From Gymnopus androsaceus JB14 (lineage: Eukaryota > Basidiomycota > Agaricomycetes > Agaricales > Omphalotaceae): DNA of 64,000 bases. The stretch spans positions 244,519-308,518 of the forward strand of contig ML769429.1 in NCBI GenBank assembly GCA_009733575.1, in the 5' to 3' direction. Under the pieces are notes generated by a model. The model saw only the letters and a program-made list of their open reading frames with translations, searched no databases and had not been told where the DNA came from. Within the stretch, counting starts at the first letter, position 1, and each line of letters begins with the position of its first letter. Of this stretch, positions 54,915 through 64,000 are shown one piece after another. The translations under genes were made by a program, and so were the position numbers.

Positions 54915-56717
54915 GGGCCTATAGCTTTTAGCGTAACCCTAGTGTAACCATTACGCCAGGTGACGCCAGGTGATGCTAGGGTGACATTAAATGTTTAGCA
55001 TCACCCTGGCATCAACCTTAGATAGGTATTTAACAACCTGCATGCAACACTCATCTATGTGCTCACTTCAAGACAACAAACTTTTCTATATTTCACTAAG
55101 TATTTATCACTAATCATTAGGTGGAAGTTCGAGTGATAAGACTGTAGTATCATGATGTACATACTTACTGCAATAATTTCTTGGAAGCTTCGTGACTCGG
55201 AAGACTTGGAATAAATTTTGGATAATTGGATGCAAATCATGCAATTAGCTGGACTCCGATAGCTCAGTACACCTTGCTGTGTTGGTAAACCGTAAATTAG
55301 TTAAGTAGTACAGTATCTAATAATTGTAGCCAAGTAAAGTGGTACTAAATCAATGAGAGGTTATGCTGAAGTGACTTTGAATTTAATAAAATCCACGCTG
55401 GGGTGACGCCAGATTTAACAAAAGCTACACTTGGGTCACGCAAAATTCAACAAAGTTAATGCTAGTGTAATATAAGTAGCATCTGGGTTATGCTAAAGTT
55501 AGCAAAATTTACACTTGAGTGACGCAAAATGTAATAAAACTAGCATCTGGGTTACGCTAAATTTAGCTAAATTTAGCAAAAGTTACACTTGGGTGATGGT
55601 AAATTCAATAAAAATTACACTTGAGTAACACTAAATGTAATAAAAGTGCACGCCAATCTTGATAAAGAGATGCTGGGGTGACGCTAAATTTTATAACAAG
55701 GATTATTCAAAAATGTAAACCCTGTAGTAGTGCATGGCATTCATTTTGTTGTATCTTTCTTATATTTCAATGAGTATCATTTTCTCTTATCCATTGTCTA
55801 GAATACTATAATAGAGTACTTAGTGCCAGATCTAAAACTTCAACTTTTATAAGTCCTCAGCATCATGGGGGAAATTGCCAACTCAACAATAAGGCCATTC
55901 ACCCACCAATCATTATTCATGTAAGGATTTCATCCTTACCCTCACCTCCACCAACATCCTGCTTGCTTTGTTCCATCCGGTCACCCCACATTCAACCCTC
56001 GGACCATGAAGGACCAACATTTATATGCATATAGGAAGGTCTTGTCACAACTTGTCTCATTCCGGATTTCCTCTACTTATATTTCCTTAATTTACCTCCT
56101 TACTTACTTATTATTTATACTCATGTTACTGTCATGGATAATTGGGGGCGCATCGGTGAGTCAAAGCTGTGATGCTTGAGGTATGGGGTAAGAAGTGATA
56201 TTGAGAGGAAGGGATACTGATAACTAGCCCCTTGTAGTAGACCTTATGATGTACTCTGCAGTAAGTACCTGTAAGTATCTATAATGTCCGGTAAGTACTG
56301 AGAGGCTCGAGCTGATTAAGTAAATGAGTAATGATGCTTGGAAGTGTAAATACCACATTGCATCGGCATAATTGATGCACTGGTCAAAGCGCCATTTACA
56401 ACAGTTATTGTACTTCAACCTCATCAAATCAATGCCATTACTGACCATTACATTCTTGCAAATCCGGGTCCTAGCAATTCGTTAACCATGTGCATGGTGA
56501 ATTGCAAGGATCAGTGGGACCAAATATAATGTGAAGGACATTGATGGCAATGATGTTGAAAGTTACATCTAAATCACATGCGGACAGCAACCCAGCGTAC
56601 CCTTGAGATATCATTTGGTCTAAGCTAGGGTGCCACGGGGTCACGCCAAGGTGACACCAGATGCTACTGGGTACGCCAGGGTTGCGCCACTAGGGTTACA
56701 CTAAAAGTGCTATGCCC
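54915..56717. mobile_element. MULE-like element with 9-bp target duplication, 1.8 kb
   Basis: AATTGTCAG precedes (54906-54914) and follows (56718-56726) the element. The termini are inverted repeats: left GGGCCTATAGCTTTTAGCGT, then AACCCTAGTG; right (reverse complement) GGGCATAGCACTTTTAGTGT, then AACCCTAGTG. The sub-terminal regions are rich in GGTGACGCCAG words, and 55380-55690 holds degenerate tandem repeats of TTACACTTGGGTGACGC. No transposase was found. The 9-bp duplication points to the Mutator group. Confidence 0.75.
55380..55690. repeat. Degenerate tandem repeats in MULE-like element
   Basis: The unit (A)GTTACACTTGGGTGACGC followed by AAAATTCAATAAA recurs about five to seven times with variation, alternating with AGCATCTGGGTTACGCTAAA. 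Likely an internal expansion of the terminal words. Confidence 0.6.
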
Positions 56718-56726
56718 AATTGTCAG

Positions 56727-59702
56727 ACATGCAGTAGAAACAGAGAATGCTCACCAACCTGATCATCCAGGCAAGTTCAAAAACAGACCATTCCAAATCC
56801 GCGGGCATAATTGTACAACTTCCATGCAAAGTTCTGTTCAAATGCGCCTCCATGCTCACCAGCCTCAACAGAACTTATTGTAGACTACTCCCCGAGTTTG
56901 GTTTCATGCATTCCACTACTGGAACATTTCGATCGAGAGTTCAGTCATGCATCATTCTCAAAAAAATCCGAATGCAGTTTTAATTTTTTCTCAATTTTTC
57001 AGATTTCTTTTGTATTTTTTTTGGTCAAAAATTTCAGAATCAATGAACTCTTGATCAAAATGGTACAGTATTTCTTCATCATATTCTTCATTGAACTCCG
57101 TCGTATGCACAATTTCACTGGGTAATTGAGTTAGGAAAACCTTGTCAGACTAGATGATATTTCATTGGGCCTGATAGAGTTGGTGAGAGGCGCTACATCC
57201 AGGGTTCACACCATCACTTCTTTAAATGCATTCTCAATGCAATGCACTGTTTCATGCTGATGTAGTGAAAAAGCAAAGCTTGGATGATTTTGTTGTCTAT
57301 ATACGCCCTTTAAATGTATTCAATCAAGAAAAAGAAGCAAAGGAAAATGCAGACAGCTAGCCTATACTTTTCGGAAAGTTGGCTCTGCATTTTGAAAAAT
57401 GTTCCTTCCTCTGGCCACTCCCAATTATCAAGCCTTGCCATCTGCATGCTCAACATGCTAGCCACTTCTTTCAGAGTGACCAGACTGTCCAGAAAGCCCT
57501 TTAAAATTGTGGCCTTTCCTGAGGAGAGTGCATTTGTTAATAACAGCAATAATATGCCAAATTTTTGGCAAGACCTCGAGAATGCAATTCTTGACAAGTT
57601 TGCTTCTAGAGACAGTATAAGAGAGCTGTGGTGAGCCTGAGCTGATAGCTGTAATGAGTCTAATAAGTGTGGAAGTACTCAGACCAACAGAGCCACAGTA
57701 TTGAACTATATATCAGCTCTAAGTAGTTTTAGTAGTCCGTAGTCCGGTAGCGGAGTCTCACTGGCATCTCAATGCCAGCACTCATGTAAAAGAGGCACAT
57801 CGCCCACATAGACTCGAGCTCAAAAGGATACACTCTGAAGACAAGTAGCTCAGGGATTATGGAAGGATATGGACTTCATGAAATGGAATCAATTCAAGTG
57901 GGCTGATGTCAAGATTGTCATGATAGCCAAAGGGTACTTTGAAGCTTGATACTGAGGAAGCGCTAATAATTTTTTTGGTGCCAAACAATGGATAAACGGT
58001 GTATGCTGAAAAGAACGAAACAAGAACAGAAGGATTGATGAAGCCAAGAGAGCATACATAGACCCTCAAAGTGATGTGTACCAGTATCAGAAGGCGTACA
58101 TGTCTGCAAAGAAATGGAAGAAACAATGCGTAATAGACAGAGATTCGAGCCAGGAGAATAACACTGTACATTAGTTGGTGTTTTCCCGCATGAATATACT
58201 TCAGGGATATAGAGATATGGATATGGTTGGGAAGCTACGAGGATGGAGAATGATAATACAAAGGAAGGAAAGGAGGACACAATAAGTTATGACGAGAAAC
58301 AATAAGTTATGATGAAAAACAGAACTACAATGGGATTAGTGAGCACAGCGCTGGGCATGCGTCAGCTATGTAGCAGTACACGTCACCCAGGAAAGGACCA
58401 AAGGTGCATAACCCAGATAGAAATAGGGTGTAATACCCATAAGAAGCAGACAAACAGACATTAGGGTTGCAGATATATGCATATATGGACTATTTTATTA
58501 TAATTTCTCCTTTTCTGAACAAGTTGTACCATTTCTCTGGATTCTCGAAGTACTTTATTATTTAACCGGCATCTGGCCAAGAGTAGTATAAAAGCCTAGC
58601 TATATTTCCTTTGCAAAACAAGTTACCTTTGGACCTCATTTGTTGCTAGTGTGAATCTTTGTTGATGTAGCTACAGCTGAGAGAGGAAAGATACCACTCC
58701 CTTGTGAACCAAAGTAATACTCCATGTGGTATAAAAAGAGTTGTTTATTGCACCCAGTGTTAGAGACTTATAATCCTGATGACTGTGAAAACCCCGACTT
58801 AAACCAAGTCAAATTGTTGTTTTAGTTTTGAGGAGTCTAGTGTGACCACTGAGAAACAACCATCTGTTGCGACTGAGCTCAGGTGTATAGGAAACAAACA
58901 GTCTGTTGTCCTGAGTGGTTTTGCCCTACTGTTGGGAATCACTTTGTTGAACCAAGCCATATTTTTGGTGGTTCTTTTTGTTGTCATTGTTATATTGTTG
59001 CCCCTATCATTGTCCCGAATCAGTATAGATTGATTAGAAAAGGAGATCCTATCCTTCAATCATCTACCAGCATCACTTCAAGAAACACCAGTCACTTTCA
59101 AGAGACAGATAGAGTATTTTCTTTGCGGAACCTTTGACAACACACCCTTGCTATTTAAATTGATAGCCAAACCCCCTGTGTTCCGATCGCTTAGTGTTGA
59201 TTACTCTACACTACTTGAACCAATGGACCCACAGCTCGTTAGCAACTTGATTAGTGAGTTCATACTGTTGTTGCTGATCTGTTCTCAAAAGAATCTTCAA
59301 AATCTTGCAATCTCAAGCAAAGGGAATCAAGGGCTGTGGTGGCATTGGGTGTAGAAAAGAGATCTTTCAGATAATCCTTGATGGCTAGGATGTCTGCTTG
59401 AAAAATCAGGTGTTGAAGAATCTCTTGTTGCTGAATGTGTCCTGTAAATTATCTATCAGTACATTCACCAATAAAACCAAAGGTAAATAGCTTGCCAGAA
59501 CACTCAGCTTTGGTATTGGTATCTGGTAGAGCAACTTCATCAAGGACCCTGTCATTTACAACTGCCAGAGAGTCACCACTCTGCAACAATTCCTTAATGA
59601 GGTCCTCGAATAGCTTTGCATAATTATAAAGAGTGACAGCTTGGTTCAGTTATGTCTTCAAAGTAAATCTATGGCAACTTTTCTCAAGAAAGTTGTTTTA
59701 TA
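56727..59702. other. Repeat-derived sequence without confident genes
   Basis: Several short open frames occur. At 57314-57634 (+) there is NNMPNFWQDLENAILDKFAS. At about 57860-58150 (+) the segment KWNQFKWADVKIVMIAKGYF, then AYIDPQSDVYQYQKAYMSAK, looks like a decayed protein of unknown family with stops. At 58842-59033 (+) there is a hydrophobic frame. None could be assigned. No terminal repeats were recognised before the Tc1 element. Confidence 0.3.
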
Positions 59703-59817
59703 CTTATTGCAATTTCTAAAAATAATGGGTTTTCGTAAAAAATATTTTTCAAATTTGAAACACATGATCCTCACAAGTGCTCAGCGCTTGCATCCTTGTT
59801 CACATTCATTATGGTCA

Positions 59818-60893
59818 ACTGACGAATCCCAGATGCCTCTAAAGCAATCGCTATCAAGCTCAGGCACCGTGATGCTACTCAGCTGCTGGAGAAAGATGAG
59901 ATTCTGCAGATCTGTGGGATGTCAAAGAAGACTTTCTATTGCACACAGAAAAGATACCAAGAATCAGGGAGTGTAGCAAAAGCAAAAGCAATTGGTTGCG
60001 GGAGGCCTCGGATTCTTCAGGATGTAGATGCTGCATTCCTGATTAGCCTTGCTTGACACACTCCTGTCTTATTCCTTGATGAGTACCAGAAAAAACTCAG
60101 CAAATATTGTCTCTTGAACTTATCCCTCTCCTCTATTCATCTTGCTTTCAAATGTGTTGGACTCAATGTCAAACATGTTCAGAAAATGGCCGCGAGCGTT
60201 CACCTCAGAAACGGGCATCCTTTATCTGTTGGATCTCGCAATACCCAGCAAACTATCTTGTTTTGGTTGATGAGGTCTCGAAGGATGACAGGACATATGC
60301 TAGGTTATGGGGAAGGGCTCTGCAAGGGCAGAGGGTTGAAGTTCAGTCTCCATTTGTTCAAAAGAGATGTCTGTCAATGCTTGCTGCTATGGCTTTGGAT
60401 CAGGGAATCATCACTTCAATGGTAGTTGAAGGCTCATTCAACCATGACCTATTTGTGAAGTTCCTCTGTGAAGACTTAGTGTGCTCATATCTCTTTACTC
60501 CGTTACCAAGATGCTGATCAGTTTGATATACAATAGCTTCCTACCATGAATCCGTACCCAGGGCCCAACAGTGTCATTCTCATTGATAATGCATGGATCC
60601 ATCATTCACCAGAAGTATTAGATCTTGTTGAGGAGTTTGGTAAGTGTTTATTGCTAATCCCAGGTCTGAATCCATCTGAGTGCCTGTTAGGATGCCATAT
60701 TGAACTCCTTTCACCATATTCACCAGATTTCCAACCTATTGAGCTGGCATTCTCTGCTATCAAAGCACATTTCAAACAAGTTGGTCTAGGCTTCTTCAAT
60801 GAACATCAGATATTTTATGAACTTTATGATGCTTGTAGAATTATCAGTCCAGAGATGACTTGGGGATTTTGGCAACACTGTAGTTACCTTTAG
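59818..60893 (+). pseudogene. Tc1/mariner DDE transposase, broken
   Basis: The N-terminal HTH region reads IKLRHRDATQLLEKDEILQI, then CGMSKKTFYCTQKRYQESG and GCGRPRIL (AT-hook-like). A TGA at 60054-60056 interrupts just before HTPVLFLDEYQ. After a frame change near 60190 the DDE_3 domain follows: LVDEVSKDDRTYARLWG with the first Asp, AMALDQGIITSMVVEGSFN, MNPYPGPNSVILIDNAWIHH with the second Asp, and LLSPYSPDFQPIELAFSAIK with the third acidic residue. Another frame change lies near 60515-60545. The family cuts and pastes at TA. The start codon is unclear: the frame upstream enters the left TIR. Confidence 0.8.
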
Positions 60894-61076
60894 CTATATA
60901 CAAGTTTCTCGCACTGGGAATGAATAATATCAACAGATAACACTTTGATTTCAATACAGAGTAGCAATAGTACACAGATAGCAAACCCGATAACAAGTAG
61001 AATGTGATGCAATACAGTGCGCTCCAACAGACAGACAGCAAAAAAGGAGTACAAAATGAAACCTGGGTCCCGAAAG

Positions 61077-62278
61077 CTATGCAGGTGCCGAATCCAACAA
61101 CCAATGTTCAACCACATCATGAACACTTCCATGCTGGCCCAATGTCAAGTTCGCCGTATTCATGAGCTCTGCATCTGTAAAGAAGCGGAAGGTATGAGGG
61201 CCTTCAATGTCAACTGCACTCAGTTTGGCGAAGATCTCTGGCAAAAGGTCATATTTATCACAAAAGTCATGGAGCGGAAGCTTCGCAGGTACAGGAGGAG
61301 CCAGAGCATGAATGGGTTTAGGACCTGGTTGAGGAATGAGTGCTTTGAGGCCACTAAGATTGACTATGATGTTTGGTTGGCTCGAGTTAAGATGACAGGT
61401 CGCAAGCTGAGCAATATCACTATCATCTCTGGCTTTGAATTCATTTCCAGGAGGCGGATGTTCGAGATCAACACCTTCAATGTGAGAAGCCTATACATAG
61501 AAAATAATCAGTGTATGTACATTGGATAAAATGCATACAAAACGTACGATAGCAGCAGCCCAAATCCGTAAAAGATACATTGTGAGTGCAATATGTTTTC
61601 CGGTCGCATCAACAAAGCATTTTTGCGAATTACATGTCGTATCATGACATGATTTCTTGTTCTTCAGCCAATGGCTCATGGTCCTGAAAATAATGTCGGT
61701 TATGTTCCATGTATATATCAGTGTGCATACCTTTCGTTTCTTCTTTGAGCGTGCATTGTCTGTATTCTCGTCCTCTGGAGATGGTGCACTGGGAATTGCA
61801 GGAGGTTATGCCAAAAATGAACTCAATGCCAGTACAAGAGTGTTATTTTTATGCACCTCAAGTTCCTCTATGAATAACTTTACATCTCCCTTTGCATTCA
61901 TCTCAGCAATCATATCTCGATAACCGGCGTCATTGGTAATAAGACCTCCCAGTTTGGCACGCATTGACCATGAAATCTTGAAGGACTGAGACCTAAGCTC
62001 GCCAGCAACAATCTTGTAATTCCATTCGACTGGTGAATGACCCAATCCCTTCACACTTTCACAAGCAAAGTCAAGAAACTCTTCCAAATCACAGTCCTCC
62101 GAGGCAAAGAAGACATTTCCAGGCAGCTTTGGCTTTGCAGCATTGGATCTACGTTTCTGACCCGAAGGGGCAGGCGGCAGAAGAGCGCAAAGTGTTGGAG
62201 TATAGCGGACACCTTGACCATCAATATAAGCAGAATCTGGTCCCAGATCAATTTGTGAGCATGTTTGCAGTGGAAAAA
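61077..62278 (-). CDS. Cargo gene of Tc1 element: SAM-like / NLS protein, function unknown
   Basis: Minus-strand exons: an upstream segment possibly starting in the right TIR and running through FQGSDWSGSQDSGNRHDNF; then AYIDGQGVRYTPTLCALLPP, FASEDCDLEEFLDFACESVK, FKISWSMRAKLGGLITND and ELEVHKNNTL. After a probable 49-nt intron comes APSPEDENTDNARSKKKRK (a nuclear-localisation-like run), and, after a further gap, KLPLHDFCDKYDLLPEIFAK and GPHTFRFFTDAELMNTANLT, ending DSAPA at the TAG (61079-61077). The C-terminus looks like a small helical SAM-like domain seen in many uncharacterised basidiomycete proteins. Exon joins are inferred from GT..AG sites, and no stop is forced, so it may be intact while the transposase is not. 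Confidence 0.5.
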
Positions 62279-62793
62279 AATAGAGCTAACACTTACAGAA
62301 ATTGTTGCAATCCTCATTGCAATCCTTGTCACGATCCTCATTGAAATTGTCATGCCGGTTGCCACTATCTTGAGATCCAGACCAGTCGGATCCTTGGAAA
62401 GACATATCGGAAAGAAAAAGTTGCATGAAGTAGAAGAAAGAGGCAGAAGAGATGTTGATGTGGTTGTTGGCAGTAAACAAAGCCAGATAGCCGCACATGC
62501 AGGCATCAATCATGTGTTTCAAATTTGAAAAATATTTTTTTTTACGAAAACCCATTATTTTTAGAAATTGCAATAAGTAATACTCAAGTAATACTTAAGT
62601 GATACCTAAGTAATTGAGTAAAATGCAATCATATTTCTTGGTCTGTGTCAAGTAAATAATAGATAAAAAAGAAAGAAAGATATTGTACTTGAGTAAGTAT
62701 CTAACATCAAGTAAGTAAGTAAGTACCGAAGCAAACCTGGAAGTGAAACAGACCCAGAAGCAAAACATGTGATATTTTCACTTGCAGTATTGG

Positions 62794-63420
62794 AAATAAA
62801 AATATGCAGGCAAATAGATTGATTTGAATGTTTGAAACGATAAGTACACGCAGTACTTGACAAATAGTGCATACAGCACTAAACATGACTTGCAACCTAG
62901 CAAAGTCCAAATATGCAAGTATATTATTGTGTCAAGTGAATAGACACCTGATGTGTCAAAATGAGGAGTGACAATGATGTGAGGGAGTAAGGAATGTTTG
63001 TTGAATGATAAAATGGTGAGCGAGTATTGGGAAGGGATAATATGATGAACAGTGAGGCATTCCGGTAGCCTGCACAAGCCTCTAGCAATCTCCAGAGTGA
63101 TGGCGAGCATTCCAAGCTCAGTGATAACAATTCCTGATTACCCAAAGTGAAGCCCTAAGCTTTCCGATTTGCATTTCCTCTGCCACAGCCATGCTGTGCA
63201 GCTCATGTTCCACCAAAAACAGCAAGGCAACTATCCAAGTTGCAAACCTGAGCATACAAGCTCAAAACAAGGTGGATACACAGCAAATAAAATGAGGTGG
63301 GTTGGATAGAAGTGAAATGGAGAATAACATTGAAAGTAGAGGCGACTGTGGTGAGCAGGGGCCCCGCGACTCATTTGTATTGGAAATAAAAATATGCAGG
63401 CAAATAGATTCATTTGAACA
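62794..63420 (+). repeat. Direct repeat pair, 40 bp
   Basis: TATTGGAAATAAAAATATGC followed by AGGCAAATAGATT occurs at about 62794-62826 and again at about 63378-63410 in the same orientation, then diverges. Spacing 584 bp. It could be the edges of a terminally repeated element or a local duplication. Confidence 0.5.
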
Positions 63421-64000
63421 TTTGACCTCTCTTGGGCCCGGAGGAAAACAAGCACTGTACATAAGTAGTTACAGCCTATATAAGTACTCTATGATAATCA
63501 TATGCTATTAAAATATATATACAATATCCCTATCACTGTCAGCAACTAGTTCCCCACAACATGAGGTACTAGGTGTCATGACTTCCAACTTAGGCAAAGA
63601 GACAAACAATAAGGAAAAGAGAAGATGTATTGAGGACTAGGAAGTATTGACGAGATTGAAGCTAAGGACTATGCTACAGCTACAACTACTATATATACTA
63701 CTGTACAAGCCCTAGACCTAGAGCCCTATGCCCTGTACATACTGTAATAATGGAAGTACAACAGTATTGATGTCTGTAAGTAATAAGTGATCGTACATGT
63801 GTATCCAGCACTGAATGCAGCATCCTAGCATGAGGTGTGATCGAAGTGATCGAAGAATGATCAGATGATCAAGACCTATGATCAAGGATCAAACAATCAT
63901 ACAAGATTCACGCCGAAAATGGACAAATTTCTGCCGAGCAGAAAAGCGTGCTGATACGCGACTATTCAGTCAACCTTTCTGTACCGTAGATAAATTGAAT
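63421..64000. other. Window end; GATCA-rich stretch
   Basis: No gene recognised. Between about 63838 and 63895 the word GATCA/TGATC recurs at least seven times, resembling the word-built hairpins elsewhere in the window, but the window ends before any partner terminus could be found. Confidence 0.35.

Larger units (their letters stand above)
59703..62577. mobile_element. Tc1/mariner-type transposon with cargo gene, 2.9 kb
   Basis: TIRs of about 67 bp: the left starts CTTATTGCAATTTCTAAAAA (59703) and the right ends with its inverted complement at 62577, the match running through AATATTTTTCAAATTTG. TA lies outside both ends (59701-59702, 62578-62579). Inside are a plus-strand DDE transposase (59818-60893) and a second gene on the minus strand (62278-61077). 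The two genes converge, 184 bp apart. Confidence 0.85.

Noticed and set aside
61017..61529. Plus-strand 170-codon frame
   Set aside because: The opposite strand encodes a more protein-like spliced gene with introns and a C-terminal domain; this frame is its antisense shadow.

Overview
The window looks like a repeat-rich stretch of a filamentous basidiomycete nuclear genome, probably an Agaricomycete. The reasons are short GT..AG introns of about 45-75 nt, a DUF6534-type membrane protein, an alpha-kinase gene with N-terminal zinc ribbons, an OPT peptide transporter with many small exons, and fungal Copia and tyrosine-recombinase (YR) retroelements. No bacterial operon, rRNA gene or CRISPR array is visible. 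A 25-base run of N (32854-32878) marks a scaffold gap. All calls come from reading the sequence; no database was searched.

Layout. 1-5.7 kb: a DIRS/Ngaro-like YR retroelement (zinc-finger Gag, RT-RNase H broken by four TGA codons, intact recombinase). 7.0-8.6 kb: a DUF6534-like gene. 8.8-14 kb: a cluster of short hairpin elements plus a Copia gag fragment. 14.4-21.3 kb: a Copia element on the minus strand whose left LTR is split by a 1.16-kb solo LTR. 21.3-26.6 kb: an unknown duplicated gene, a SINE-like repeat and four TA-flanked elements, one holding a 309-bp solo LTR. 27.6-41.0 kb: three rearranged pieces of a second Copia family. They surround a truncated cysteine-rich secreted-protein gene, a broken HAD gene, a near-perfect inverted junction and a 3.55-kb foldback element with three smaller elements inside it. 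42.5-47.8 kb: a 5.3-kb DNA transposon with TACGG termini and a 6-bp target duplication; it encodes an integrase-type DDE transposase and carries a zinc-ribbon/alpha-kinase gene. 49.1-53.6 kb: an apparently intact OPT transporter. 54.9-56.7 kb: a MULE-like element with a 9-bp target duplication. 59.7-62.6 kb: a Tc1/mariner element carrying a second, unrelated gene on the opposite strand.

The most unusual signal is a family of short hairpin elements ending in CATCAGCAAAACCTG, flanked by 2-bp target duplications whose sequence varies. Members share a skeleton, but a repeated 6-bp word inside them changes in concert: CTATAG in one copy, CTATGG in another, CTGTGG in a third, each time at several positions and in both orientations. 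One member sits inside the alpha-kinase exon and adds exactly 50 codons without breaking the frame. A second theme is decay by C-to-T change at CpG. All the premature stops I identified are TGA, and aligned copies of the second Copia show CGA-to-TGA and many CG-to-TG/CA differences directly.

The host genes with plausible function are the DUF6534 protein, the OPT transporter and possibly the cysteine-rich secreted protein. Almost everything else is transposon sequence in several nested generations.
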